This document shows positions 1-7,183 of a stretch of DNA of 18,536 nt, piece after piece. Numbering within the stretch: position 1 is the stretch's first letter; each line of letters opens with the position of its first letter. A program made the position numbers and the translations under genes. Origin of the DNA: CAZPCZ01 sp964585225 (GTDB lineage: Bacteria; Patescibacteriota; Patescibacteriia; JACPHY01); the NCBI GenBank assembly GCA_964585225.1, contig CAZPCZ010000022.1:1-18536 (forward strand), read 5' to 3'. The notes under the pieces were generated by a model that saw only the letters and a list, made by a program, of their open reading frames with translations, ran no database searches and was not told the DNA's origin.

Positions 1-1
1 C

Positions 2-1081
2 GACGCCCCGACTGGCACGACGGTGCGGCTCGAGGGGCTCCGTCGTCAGTTCAGCGTGCCGGCGGTCGAGCGGTTCCTCCGCGAGTCCGTGCCGCTGCGC
101 GCGAAGAAGTTCACCGTGTTCGTGAACGGGAAACGACTGAGTACGCGAGCGGTCCCCGGTCGGATCATTCCATTCAAACAACTGACGTACCACGGGGTGA
201 TTGAAGGTGAGTTCGTCATCGCGGCGAACCCGCGTGACGTCGAGGTGCCCGGCGTCGAGTGCCGTGTTCGCGGTGTGCTCATCCGACGGGAAGCGTTCGG
301 CCTCGACAGTGCGTACCCGTCGCTCTTTCGGCGACTCACGGGCAGCGTCGAAGCGGAGTTCCTGCCGGTGATCGCGCCGCGGACCGACTTCGTTCGCGAC
401 GACCCCGTATTCCTCTTGTTCTGGAAGATCGTCCGCACCGCGCTCGAGCGCATCCTCCAGGGGATCGCGATCGAGCGGGACAAGCGCGAGGAGGAGAAGC
501 TCCGATACGAGCTCCGCGAGGCGGTCGAGGAGCTGCGACGAGCGCTGAAGTGTCACCCGGAGCTCGTGCCGTCCGGCCGGTCGGTCGCGGCGCGCGCGCA
601 GGTTCGGAATGGGACGGTGATGGCGGACACGATCCCGGAGGAGCACGCACCAAAAAAGACACCTGAAGTCTTTTCCCCGGACATGGGTGGCGGGTCGGCG
701 ACACCGTCGCCTACCGGATCGCAGTCACCGGAACCATCGGACGCAGCGGTACGCCGCCCGGGTGCCGGCTCCCCGCCGACCTCCGTGACGCGCAGCCTGC
801 GCATCGCGAAACTCGGCGTCACCGTCGCGTTCACGCACCTCGGGGCAGATGGGCCCGAGTCGCTGGCGGAGGGGAACCTCATCTACATCAACGAGGACCA
901 CCCGACCTACCAGCACCTGAAGCGGCGGAGCGACTTCCTCCACCTCCACCTCATGCGCCTCCTCACGCAGGAGGTCGTGCAGCTGAAGTTCCCTGCGGCT
1001 GCGGTGCGCGACGCCTTCGCCGCACAGTCGGTGCTGCTTCGGGATGCGCTCGTGCGGGAGGGGAGGAGGAAGGGTCGGTGA
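2..1081 (+). CDS. C-terminal part of a GHKL/HSP90-like ATPase-domain protein (5' truncated)
   Basis: The frame is open to the left edge, so only the last 359 residues are visible. The first residues, DAPTGTTVRLEGL, look like the end of a GHKL (HSP90/histidine kinase/MutL) ATPase domain, where a G-T-x-V strand closes the nucleotide pocket. A transducer-like region follows up to the FVRDDPVF stretch, then a charged coiled-coil-like segment near residues 150-185 rich in E, K and R. A proline/serine-rich linker (about 205-265) leads to a small C-terminal domain with YINEDHPTYQHL. Known ATP-binding proteins of this type often combine a GHKL domain with such a tail, but the substrate is unknown. 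The ATPase core itself lies outside the window, so the call rests on a fragment. The stop overlaps the next start (GTGA, 1078-1081), suggesting translational coupling. Translation from GTG 23 is possible, but the reading frame continues upstream. Confidence 0.5.
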   Translation, partial: DAPTGTTVRLEGLRRQFSVPAVERFLRESVPLRAKKFTVFVNGKRLSTRAVPGRIIPFKQLTYHGVIEGEFVIAANPRDVEVPGVECRVRGVLIRREAFGLDSAYPSLFRRLTGSVEAEFLPVIAPRTDFVRDDPVFLLFWKIVRTALERILQGIAIERDKREEEKLRYELREAVEELRRALKCHPELVPSGRSVAARAQVRNGTVMADTIPEEHAPKKTPEVFSPDMGGGSATPSPTGSQSPEPSDAAVRRPGAGSPPTSVTRSLRIAKLGVTVAFTHLGADGPESLAEGNLIYINEDHPTYQHLKRRSDFLHLHLMRLLTQEVVQLKFPAAAVRDAFAAQSVLLRDALVREGRRKGR

Positions 1082-1656
1082 ACATCTGTTGTATGCGTCG
1101 CGTCATCCTCGTTCACGGTTGGGACGGGTACCCCGAGGAGGGGTGGTTTCCGACGTTCAAGCAGGAGATGGAGGCGCAAGGGTTCGTGGTGATTGTTCCC
1201 GTGATGGAACCCGCGGATGCTCCGCAGCAGGAGAAATGGGTGCCACAGCTCGCGGGAGTCGTCGGCACGCCGGACGAGGACACGTACCTCGTCGGTCATT
1301 CGGCTGGATGTATCACGATCCTTCGGTACCTGGAAGGACTGCCAACGGGAACGAAGGTCGGCGGTGTGGTGCTCGTGGCGGGGTTCACGGACAATCTCGG
1401 ATTCGAAGATCTGAAGAACTACTTCACGACCCCGATCAATTGGGATCGTATCGTCACCCATGCGGATGGGTTCGTTGCGATTCACTCGACGAACGACAAG
1501 TACGTCCCGCTCAGCCACGCGGACACGTTCAAGCGGTTCCTCGGGGCGAAGGTCGTCATCCTCAAGGATCGCGGGCACTTCGCGGGAAGTGACGGGACGA
1601 CCGAGCTCCCGGAGGCCCGCGACGCGGTGCTCAAGCTCGCCGGACTCGCTGGGTGA
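1078..1656 (+). CDS. RBBP9/YdeN-type alpha/beta serine hydrolase
   Basis: This 192-residue protein has the small alpha/beta hydrolase fold of the RBBP9/YdeN family (Ser_hydrolase). An early strand with VILVHGW (9-15) forms the oxyanion region. The nucleophile elbow is GHSAG with Ser75, and candidate acid and base are Asp140 (STNDKYVPL) and His167 (DRGHFAG), giving a complete triad in the usual order. No signal peptide is seen, so it should be cytoplasmic. Physiological substrates of bacterial members are mostly unknown. The GTG start at 1078 is preferred because AGGAGGA at 1064-1070 sits 7 bases upstream. The in-frame ATG at 1093 lacks a well-placed Shine-Dalgarno site. It overlaps both neighbours by four bases (GTGA each time), so three genes probably form one transcript. 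Confidence 0.85.
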   Translation: MNICCMRRVILVHGWDGYPEEGWFPTFKQEMEAQGFVVIVPVMEPADAPQQEKWVPQLAGVVGTPDEDTYLVGHSAGCITILRYLEGLPTGTKVGGVVLVAGFTDNLGFEDLKNYFTTPINWDRIVTHADGFVAIHSTNDKYVPLSHADTFKRFLGAKVVILKDRGHFAGSDGTTELPEARDAVLKLAGLAG

Positions 1657-2540
1657 CCGAATGCGCATCCGCTATGCGTTGGCTTCGAACGTGGAGTGGT
1701 CGTTTTGTCATCGGCGCCGTACTCGGCGCCATCATTGTGCTGGGATGGATTCGACGCGAGGCACATATCGCGGAGACGCCGGCCGTGACGAGTGCATCAG
1801 GGATCAGTGAATCAGGGGACGCCCTTCCCCCCACGCCCCCTTCCGGGCCCGAAGCTCCAGGCCGGAGGCCCCTCCCAGAGGGAGGTGGGGAAAAGAATAG
1901 TTTCTCCCCATCCGAGATGGAGGGGGAGAAACAAGAGGATGAACCACTCAGCACTCTTCCCTCTTCACTCATCACTCTTTCCGTTCCGTTTGTTTCCCAA
2001 GCCCCATTTCGTGTTTGGGACCTCCCATACAAGGAACTCTGCGAGGAAGCGTCTGTGTTCACCTTACATCTCTGGAAGCAGGGGAAGCGGACGCCACCTG
2101 CGGATGAACTCGATCGTTCGCTCAAAGACATCCGAGCATGGGAGACCGAGCACTTGCGGATGTGGGATAATACGACCGCCGATGAGACCGCACGCGTGTT
2201 GCGTGAGCTGTTCGGACATGCGAACACGCGAGTTGTTCGGAATGTAACCATCGCGGATATCAAACGGGAGCTCGATGCCGGGCGACCGGTCATCGTCCCC
2301 GCTGCCGGGCGCGAGCTCTCGAGCCCGTACTACCGCCCGCCCGGCCCGCTCTACCACATGCTCGTCATCATCGGGTACGATGACCGTACAAAGGAGTTCA
2401 TCACGAACGATGTCGGGACGAACACGAAGGGCGCGGGGTTCCGGTTCACGTACGACGACCTCTACGGCGCGATAGGGGACTGGGACATCGCGCGCAGCGC
2501 ACCGGATACCTCCCAGAAAGTCATGATCGTCGTTCCGTAG
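1653..2540 (+). CDS. Membrane-anchored C39-like cysteine peptidase
   Basis: The 295-residue protein has one N-terminal membrane segment (about 17-32), a long low-complexity linker (40-108) and a papain-like C39_2 domain. Catalytic candidates are Gln116 (oxyanion, FVSQAPF), Cys130 (KELCEEAS), His235 (LYHMLVIIGYD) and Asp253. This fits the Q-C-H-D/N order of C39-like peptidases, so the domain should act outside the membrane. The linker is unusual: its DNA holds two 7-base-period repeats and GC-rich hairpins typical of intergenic DNA, all read in frame without a stop. The TAG stop belongs to the left end of the repeat at 2537-2590. GTG 1653 overlaps the upstream stop; ATG 1674 is an alternative start, and neither has a clear Shine-Dalgarno site. 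Substrate unknown. Confidence 0.75.
   Translation: MTECASAMRWLRTWSGRFVIGAVLGAIIVLGWIRREAHIAETPAVTSASGISESGDALPPTPPSGPEAPGRRPLPEGGGEKNSFSPSEMEGEKQEDEPLSTLPSSLITLSVPFVSQAPFRVWDLPYKELCEEASVFTLHLWKQGKRTPPADELDRSLKDIRAWETEHLRMWDNTTADETARVLRELFGHANTRVVRNVTIADIKRELDAGRPVIVPAAGRELSSPYYRPPGPLYHMLVIIGYDDRTKEFITNDVGTNTKGAGFRFTYDDLYGAIGDWDIARSAPDTSQKVMIVVP
1796..1816 (+). repeat. Heptad-period repeat tract, copy of 11252-11272
   Basis: Three 7-base units (ATCAGGG, ATCAGTG, AATCAGG) run in tandem inside the linker of the C39-like gene. The same 21 bases recur exactly at 11252-11272 in an intergenic region, so this is a dispersed repeat and not only local slippage. Confidence 0.75.
1871..1932. repeat. In-frame palindromic insertion in the C39 linker
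   Basis: Two hairpins lie side by side within the coding frame. One is CCTCCC, loop AGA, GGGAGG at 1871-1885. The other has 14-bp arms at 1900-1913 and 1919-1932 with one mismatch around the loop GAGAT. The encoded residues (about 74-93) are low complexity and lie between membrane anchor and peptidase domain. The arrangement resembles the Rickettsia palindromic elements that insert in frame into genes; homology to them is not claimed. Confidence 0.6.
1946..1980 (+). repeat. Degenerate heptad tandem repeat in the C39 linker
   Basis: Five consecutive 7-base units starting at 1946 follow the pattern ACTCNNC or a close variant, for example ACTCAGC, ACTCTTC and ACTCATC. The tract encodes Ser/Thr/Leu-rich residues just before the peptidase domain. 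Confidence 0.65.
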
Positions 2541-2590
2541 GGGCGGCCCTACGTGGCCGCCCGCGGGCGGGGATGTAACCCCGCCCCTAC
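2537..2590. repeat. Twin-hairpin interspersed repeat (54 bp)
   Basis: The element is bounded by GTAGGGGCGG (2537-2546) and its reverse complement (2581-2590). Inside are two hairpins. One has arms GGGCGGCC and GGCCGCCC with loop CTACGT (2541-2562). The other has arms GGGCGGGG and CCCCGCCC with loop ATGTAA (2565-2586). Only the two bases GC separate them. The TAG at 2538-2540 inside the left end is the stop codon of the C39-like gene, and the next gene starts 4 bases after the right end. Elements with GTAGGGGCG termini are, to my knowledge, common intergenic repeats in many bacterial genomes. It may also stop or stabilise transcripts, but no T tract follows. Confidence 0.8.
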
Positions 2591-2594
2591 AACT

Positions 2595-3092
2595 ATGGAA
2601 TGGTTCGTCATCATCTTGCTCCCAATCCTTGCCACCTTCGCGTACGCAGGTGTCCGCGGGGCGCCGTGGGTTCCGACATGGCGTCGTGATGTCGAGCGGT
2701 TCCTCAAGCTCGCGCGGCTCAAGCAAGGGGATCGGTTCTACGATCTCGGTTGTGGTGACGGGCGGCTCGTGCGCGCCGCCGCGGATGCGGGCGCGATCGC
2801 GACCGGCTTCGAGTGCTCACTCCTCCCGTACGTCCTCGCGAAGCTTCGTGTCGGTCGGCGCGGGTCCGTTCGGTACAACGATTTTTGGAACGTCAATCTT
2901 TCGGACGCCGACGTCGTATACTGTTTCCTCATGCCGAAGGTGTACACGAAGCTGAAGGCGAAGATTGAGCTGGAATGCCGCTCGGGCACGCGCATCATCC
3001 TCTACGTGTGGCCGATGGAGGGGTGGACGGTGGATGAAAGAGATGATACGGTCGGCGCGCCGAAGCTCCACCGGTATGTGATGCAGCGATGA
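2595..3092 (+). CDS. Membrane-anchored class I SAM methyltransferase, FAM173/ATPSCKMT-like (copy 1)
   Basis: This 165-residue protein has one N-terminal membrane segment (3-20), then the junction motif RGAPWVPT (21-28) and a compact Rossmann methyltransferase domain. The SAM-binding motif I is YDLGCGDGR (49-57), the ribose-binding acid is probably Glu73, and NDFWNVNL (95-102) resembles the post-II region. The plan of membrane helix, P-x-V-P motif, GDG motif and a final WP-x-x-GW strand resembles FAM173-type protein-lysine methyltransferases such as ATPSCKMT, which modifies ATP synthase subunit c. That likeness is from memory of the family, and the target here is unknown. ATG 2595 is chosen because the extra codons upstream encode the repeat element. 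It overlaps the next gene by ATGA (3089-3092). A paralogue lies at 13023-13544. Confidence 0.75.
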   Translation: MEWFVIILLPILATFAYAGVRGAPWVPTWRRDVERFLKLARLKQGDRFYDLGCGDGRLVRAAADAGAIATGFECSLLPYVLAKLRVGRRGSVRYNDFWNVNLSDADVVYCFLMPKVYTKLKAKIELECRSGTRIILYVWPMEGWTVDERDDTVGAPKLHRYVMQR

Positions 3093-4252
3093 GCGCTGTC
3101 AGTATGACCAATGCCGATCAACCGCCTGAGCGACCAGACGGAGAACGGGTTCCTCCGCCCGCCGAGACACCGGTCGCTCCTGAGCCCGAAGGTCCGCACG
3201 AGCTCTGGGCGCAGGAGCGCGATCCGTTTGATGATTTCCTCGCTCAGATTGATGAGAGAGATGAGCGGAAGAAGCCGGATGATGCGGAGCGCGCGGAGAT
3301 GGATGCGCGGCTCGAGGCGCTCGGCGACCTCTTCGCGGGTGCGACGGCGCGGTGGCACCTCGACGGGGCTACGAACATTTCGTTGCTCGTCGGCGATTAT
3401 ATCGGCGTTCACAAGGACGTAGACATTTCGATTGATGCGGACGACCTCGATGCGCTCGAACCGATGCTTCGTTCGCGCGGCTACGGTTTTTTTCTCTCCA
3501 AGCTCAAAGATCCCAACGATCCGAAGAGCGCGCGTGTACTACGGCGTGTCGGCGCGGATGCGGTGCGGCGCGCCGGAGACCATGTGACGCTCGCGGCGAT
3601 CGATGCGCACGGGAAGGTACGGGAGGATGCGCCACTGAATTTTATTGATGTGCATCTCATGGAGCACCTGCCCGATGGACGCGTGCGCGGGGTTGGTGAG
3701 CTCGGGTCGCCCATTCCTTCGGAGTGGTGCATGGGGATCCCGACGGAGTTTCATGGTCGCACCATCCAGCGATCGCACCCCGCGAAGGTGGCGTACTACA
3801 AGCTCCACCAGACGAGGTCATACGATCGAACCGATCTCGAGAAGCTCGCGAAGTCTGGGGGGCTCACGTCGGATGATGTGGATGGTATCGCTGTGGTGTT
3901 CGAGCGCGATCTCGAGAACCGACGTTCGAAAACGAAAGAACTTCTCGTTCACGTTGCCGAGCGCCTGCATCGTGGATCATCCGCGGAAGAGGTGCTCGAA
4001 GCGTTCCGTCAGGAGCCGTTCCTCGCCGCTGACGCGAAACGGTGGAAGCAGGTGGAGCCGCAACTTCGGGTACTCGCGGAGCGTATCGCTGCGGAGGGGA
4101 GTGATCCCGTTCGTGTTTCCACGATCGCAGAGGAGGTGCTCGGTATCGAGCGCAGGCATGTTGAACAATTGCAAAAAATGGCGCAACTCCGATCGTGGGT
4201 TGAGGAGCGAGATGTCCTAGATACGATTCGGCGGGAGTTTTTGGAACCGTAA
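3089..4252 (+). CDS. Polymerase-beta-fold nucleotidyltransferase-like protein
   Basis: The 387-residue protein begins with an acidic, proline-rich, probably disordered region (1-70). Next comes a domain with WHLDGATNISLLVGDYIG (89-106) and HKDVDISI (108-115). The glycine-containing strand followed by D-x-D (Asp110, Asp112) matches the metal-binding site of minimal nucleotidyltransferases related to LinB/AadB-type enzymes. The middle part carries HPAKVAYYKLHQTR, a frequent substrate-side motif in these proteins. The last 130 residues are helical and charged with no recognised domain. The substrate cannot be read from the sequence, and a resistance role should not be assumed. Its start overlaps the stop of the membrane methyltransferase (ATGA), so the two are translationally coupled. 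ATG 3104 is an alternative start. Confidence 0.6.
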   Translation: MSAVSMTNADQPPERPDGERVPPPAETPVAPEPEGPHELWAQERDPFDDFLAQIDERDERKKPDDAERAEMDARLEALGDLFAGATARWHLDGATNISLLVGDYIGVHKDVDISIDADDLDALEPMLRSRGYGFFLSKLKDPNDPKSARVLRRVGADAVRRAGDHVTLAAIDAHGKVREDAPLNFIDVHLMEHLPDGRVRGVGELGSPIPSEWCMGIPTEFHGRTIQRSHPAKVAYYKLHQTRSYDRTDLEKLAKSGGLTSDDVDGIAVVFERDLENRRSKTKELLVHVAERLHRGSSAEEVLEAFRQEPFLAADAKRWKQVEPQLRVLAERIAAEGSDPVRVSTIAEEVLGIERRHVEQLQKMAQLRSWVEERDVLDTIRREFLEP

Positions 4253-4257
4253 CGGTT

Positions 4258-4383
4258 ATGCGGAATGAATTCGAAGCGAAGTGCGTGGTGGAGAGCATCG
4301 CGGATGCACGGCAACGACTCGATGGGAGCAGGCATCACAGGCACAGTGGATCGGTATCAATTTTCTGCGCTCAACGCAGGTAA
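4258..4383 (+). pseudogene. Possible small ORF or remnant of a CYTH-domain gene
   Basis: The 201 bases between two genes contain a 41-codon frame beginning MRNEFEAKCVVESIADARQRL. The E-x-E-x-K pattern near the N-terminus followed by a helix resembles the start of CYTH (CyaB/thiamine triphosphatase) proteins. After about 22 residues the similarity is lost and the frame stops. No Shine-Dalgarno site precedes the ATG. It could be a decayed gene start, a small gene, or chance. Confidence 0.25.
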
Positions 4384-4416
4384 AATAGATCACGTTTTAC
4401 CAAACGTATACTGGAC

Positions 4417-4445
4417 TTTACAAAAAGTATGACTTGATGTATGAT
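4417..4445 (+). promoter_or_regulatory. Sigma-70-type promoter of the DUF4143 ATPase gene, probably leaderless
   Basis: TTTACA (4417-4422) and TATGAT (4440-4445) each match consensus at five of six positions and are separated by exactly 17 bases. The predicted start of transcription, about 7 bases beyond the -10 box, falls at or next to the ATG at 4454. No Shine-Dalgarno site is present. Together these suggest a leaderless mRNA. Confidence 0.65.
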
Positions 4446-4453
4446 GGAATCGC

Positions 4454-5635
4454 ATGCAGGTGGTTGAGCGGAAATTGATGCAGGAGATCCGAAAGTACCT
4501 CACCTCTCCTGAGGCCGTCGTGGTCACGGGTATGCGTCGCGTTGGGAAAACGACGCTCATGGAGCAGGTGCAAGCGGAACTCCGGGAGCAGCACAACATC
4601 TCCAACATCCTTTTCCTTGATCTCGAAAATCCCGCGAGCCAGCGGTACTTCGACGAGGAAAACTACGATGCCATTTGGTATACCTTCGAGAAGCTCGGCC
4701 TCCGTTCGACCGAGCGTGCATTCGTGTTCCTCGACGAAGTGCAGTACGTGGCCGCGATCCCATCGGTCGTCAAGTACCTCGCCGATCACCGCGACGTGAA
4801 GTTTTTTCTCACGGGATCCGCGAGTTTCTACGTCAAGAACACGTTCACACAATCACTCGCGGGGCGGAAAGTCATTTTCGAGCTCTTCCCGTTCGATTTT
4901 TCGGAATTCCTCGCACTGAAGGGTGTTCCCGATCGCATTCCGGAGGTGGTGGGGAATGCAGGACTCCATAGTCACTTCACGAAGTGGTATCGGGAGTACG
5001 TTGAGTTCGGCGGCTTCCCGGGCGTCATCGTGAAGGAATCGCATGAAGAAAAGCAGAGAGCGCTCGATGATATTCTCACGTCGTACTATCAGAAGGACGT
5101 CCTCGCCTTCGGTGACTTTCAAAACAATCAGGCGGTTCGTGATCTCATCTTCCTCCTCCTGCAGCGCGTCGGGAACAGGGTCGAAGAACAGAGGCTCGCA
5201 TCAGAGCTGAAGATCACTCGACCGACGGTGAAGGACTATCTCGCCTTTCTTGAGGCGACGTACATGTTCCAGTTCATCCGTCCGTTCTCCAAGAGTCCCG
5301 ACGTAGAAATTCGGAAGGCGCAAAAAGTGTACTGCATTGACAGCGGACTCGTGCAGCAATTCGGGAAGGTTGCATTCGGTTCAGTATTCGAGAATGCCGT
5401 GTACCACCAGCTCCGTCTGCGATGCAAACGCGTGCACTACTACCAACGAAAGAGCGGCGAGGAGATTGATTTCATCACGGATGAGCGATCGGCATACGAG
5501 GTGAAAATGAGCGCTACTCTCAAAGATCGCGCGGTACTGGAAAAACTCGCGGGCGATATCGGTACGCGCGAAGCGAACGTCGTCTCCTTCGAATACGTAC
5601 CAGACGTGAATCCGGTATACGGATTTCAACTGTAG
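4454..5635 (+). CDS. AAA-family ATPase with DUF4143 domain
   Basis: The 393-residue protein matches the AAA_14 plus DUF4143 architecture in length and motif order. Walker A is GMRRVGKTT (26-34), Walker B is FVFLDE (90-95), and a sensor-1-like strand is FFLTGSAS (117-124). The C-terminal half contains a winged-helix-like stretch (SELKITRPTVKDYLAFLEATYMF) and a nuclease-like tail (HYYQRKSGEEIDFIT, then YEVKMSA). This tail resembles the PD-(D/E)XK remnant typical of DUF4143. These proteins are common and often multicopy in CPR and anaerobes. Their role is unsettled, with toxin-antitoxin or mobile functions among proposals. The gene has its own promoter (4417-4445) and lies 17 bases before the next gene, so it likely heads a new transcription unit. 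Confidence 0.9.
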   Translation: MQVVERKLMQEIRKYLTSPEAVVVTGMRRVGKTTLMEQVQAELREQHNISNILFLDLENPASQRYFDEENYDAIWYTFEKLGLRSTERAFVFLDEVQYVAAIPSVVKYLADHRDVKFFLTGSASFYVKNTFTQSLAGRKVIFELFPFDFSEFLALKGVPDRIPEVVGNAGLHSHFTKWYREYVEFGGFPGVIVKESHEEKQRALDDILTSYYQKDVLAFGDFQNNQAVRDLIFLLLQRVGNRVEEQRLASELKITRPTVKDYLAFLEATYMFQFIRPFSKSPDVEIRKAQKVYCIDSGLVQQFGKVAFGSVFENAVYHQLRLRCKRVHYYQRKSGEEIDFITDERSAYEVKMSATLKDRAVLEKLAGDIGTREANVVSFEYVPDVNPVYGFQL

Positions 5636-5652
5636 CCGCCCCGCCCACTAGT

Positions 5653-6033
5653 ATGAGAATAGCCATCACCACGAACGACACCGCGCTGACGTTCATGCGG
5701 CGCGCGGGGTACGGGCTGCAGAAGGAGTCGGGCGGGGAGATCGCGTTCGTGCGTCGCGTTGGTGGTGGGATGTTCCCGAGGTACCACGCGTACGTCACCG
5801 AAGTCGAGAGTCGAGAGTCGAGAGTCGAGAGTCGGCGAATGCTCCAGATCAACCTCCACGTGGATCAGAAGGCGCCGACGTATGGGAGGAACGCTGCGCA
5901 CAGCGGGGAATACAGCGGGTCGCTCGTCGAGGAGGAGGTGATACGGCTTCGCGCGCTTGCCACGTCGTCATTTTCGACTGCGCCGAAACCGCCGGAAGAG
6001 AAACGGGGGTTCTGGGGGCGGCTCTTCAGCTAG
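5653..6033 (+). CDS. Conserved hypothetical protein of CPR type
   Basis: This 126-residue protein has no domain I can name. It starts MRIAITTNDTALTFMRRAGYG, has the conserved-looking core MFPRYHAYV (40-48) and LQINLHVDQKAPTYGRNAAHSGEYSGSLVEEE split over 64-95, and ends in a basic FWGRLF tail. I recall similar short proteins with an INLH-x-DQK and HSGEY signature in CPR genomes, without known function. Residues 48-61 are encoded by a 7-base-period tandem repeat and look like a variable loop. It has no signal peptide or membrane segment. The gene sits 17 bases after the ATPase and 15 bases before the next gene, consistent with cotranscription. The start lacks a clear Shine-Dalgarno site. Confidence 0.7.
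   Translation: MRIAITTNDTALTFMRRAGYGLQKESGGEIAFVRRVGGGMFPRYHAYVTEVESRESRVESRRMLQINLHVDQKAPTYGRNAAHSGEYSGSLVEEEVIRLRALATSSFSTAPKPPEEKRGFWGRLFS
5802..5834 (+). repeat. Heptad tandem repeat (AGTCGAG)
   Basis: Four perfect copies of the 7-base unit AGTCGAG occupy 5802-5829, followed by a partial fifth copy. The tract is inside a coding region and gives Glu-Ser-Arg-rich residues. Because 7 is not a multiple of 3, gain or loss of one unit would shift the frame. Confidence 0.9.
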
Positions 6034-6048
6034 CAAGCACAACCTAGC

Positions 6049-6774
6049 ATGCAGCGGGTGCAAGAACGGGAGTCGATCGTGTTCGTGGGCGTGTTGAAGA
6101 ACCAGCGGGACCTTGAGCTCTTACGCACCGAGCGATGGTACCGAATCCCGATGCGGTACGCGCCGTCTCGGCGATACACGTACCTCGCGTTCTACCAACC
6201 CGCTGTGTTTGGGAGACGCGGAAAATGCATTCGTTACTACGCGCGCGTGCTTGGACGTCAGATTAATCGGAGGATCCGATTATTGCCACGGGAGCCGGAG
6301 CACCCGCGGGCGCGTGAGCCGTACGTTTGCATTCGCGTCGGGAAACTACACGTCTTACGTCATTCCATTCGGAACATCATCCCTCGACGCGTGACCTTCG
6401 GGTTCACGACGCTCCACCGCCTGCGGACGGCTCATGATCTGCTGCAGCTGTACGAGGTCGCGCCGATTGAGCAGATGGTGGATGATGGATTACGACGCGC
6501 AGGAGTCGAGGCCATCGCGCAGCCGGTGATCAGCGACGGGAGGCGGCGATGCCGGTTGGATTTCGCGGTGCGGTGCAGGCGCGGGGCGATCGCAATCGAG
6601 TGTGACAACCGTGCCTCGCACCGCAGCCCGAGCCAGCGGGCGCGGGACCGCAGCAAAGACGCGTTCCTCCGACGTCTCGGCTGGACGGTGGTGCGCCTAT
6701 CGGAACACGCCATTGTGTCCGATCTCGCGGGATGTATGGATCGCGTACGAGCGGTGATGCAGAAACTCGACTGA
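6049..6774 (+). CDS. DUF559/VSR-like nuclease domain fused to an uncharacterised N-terminal domain
   Basis: The 241-residue protein is in two parts. The C-terminal 90 residues fit the DUF559/very-short-patch-repair-like fold: Asp171 (CRLDFAV), Glu184 and Asp186 (IAIECDN), His191, and the closing strand GWTVVRLSEHAI (211-222). This is the D-ExD-type core of PD-(D/E)XK nucleases. The N-terminal 135 residues begin SIVFVGVLKNQRDLELLRTERWYRIP and contain YTYLAFYQPAVFG and IPRRVTFGFTTLHRL. I cannot name this domain, but the aromatic and basic content suggests nucleic acid contact. The last residue is followed one base later by the start of msrB, so they are probably cotranscribed. No Shine-Dalgarno site precedes ATG 6049. 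DNA repair or defence are both possible; substrate unknown. Confidence 0.65.
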   Translation: MQRVQERESIVFVGVLKNQRDLELLRTERWYRIPMRYAPSRRYTYLAFYQPAVFGRRGKCIRYYARVLGRQINRRIRLLPREPEHPRAREPYVCIRVGKLHVLRHSIRNIIPRRVTFGFTTLHRLRTAHDLLQLYEVAPIEQMVDDGLRRAGVEAIAQPVISDGRRRCRLDFAVRCRRGAIAIECDNRASHRSPSQRARDRSKDAFLRRLGWTVVRLSEHAIVSDLAGCMDRVRAVMQKLD

Positions 6775-6775
6775 T

Positions 6776-7180
6776 ATGAATCCCTCCGCTCGCGACCCTC
6801 ACACGCATGGTGCGGATGGTCGTCCCCTCACGGATGAACAGCGGCGTATCATGTGGGAGGACGGTACCGAGGCACCGTTCACCGGGAAGTACTGGGATGC
6901 CCATGAGGTCGGCATGTACGCGTGCGCGGCATGCGGGGCGGAGCTGTTCTCATCCGATGCGAAGTTCGATTCCGGGACGGGCTGGCCGAGTTTCACCGAC
7001 CCCGCGAACCGTGAGCGCGTGACACTCGTCGGGGATACGGGCCACGGTATGCGTCGGACGGAGGTGCGCTGTGCGAGGTGCGGTGCGCACCTCGGCCACG
7101 TGTTCGACGATGGTCCGAAGGATCGTGGCGGAAAACGCTACTGCATCAACTCGGCGTGCCTGAATTTGCGGCGGGAGTGA
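6776..7180 (+). CDS. msrB: Peptide-methionine (R)-S-oxide reductase MsrB
   Basis: This 134-residue protein is a standard SelR/MsrB domain that reduces methionine-R-sulfoxide in proteins. Two CxxC pairs bind structural zinc (Cys50/Cys53 and Cys99/Cys102). The signature GTGWPSF (67-73) and GHVFDDGP (107-114) are intact, and the catalytic cysteine is Cys123 in RYCINS. It is a cysteine, not selenocysteine, enzyme. Length and motif order match free-standing MsrB, and no signal peptide is present. The ATG at 6776 follows the preceding stop by one base. Family similarity begins near residue 18, so the first residues are a short variable extension. A repair role in oxidative stress is established for the family; no msrA lies in the window. 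Confidence 0.95.
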   Translation: MNPSARDPHTHGADGRPLTDEQRRIMWEDGTEAPFTGKYWDAHEVGMYACAACGAELFSSDAKFDSGTGWPSFTDPANRERVTLVGDTGHGMRRTEVRCARCGAHLGHVFDDGPKDRGGKRYCINSACLNLRRE

Positions 7181-7183
7181 ACG

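Noticed and set aside
3089..4252. Aminoglycoside resistance enzyme
   Set aside because: Only the general nucleotidyltransferase fold can be supported; length and C-terminal part do not match resistance enzymes.
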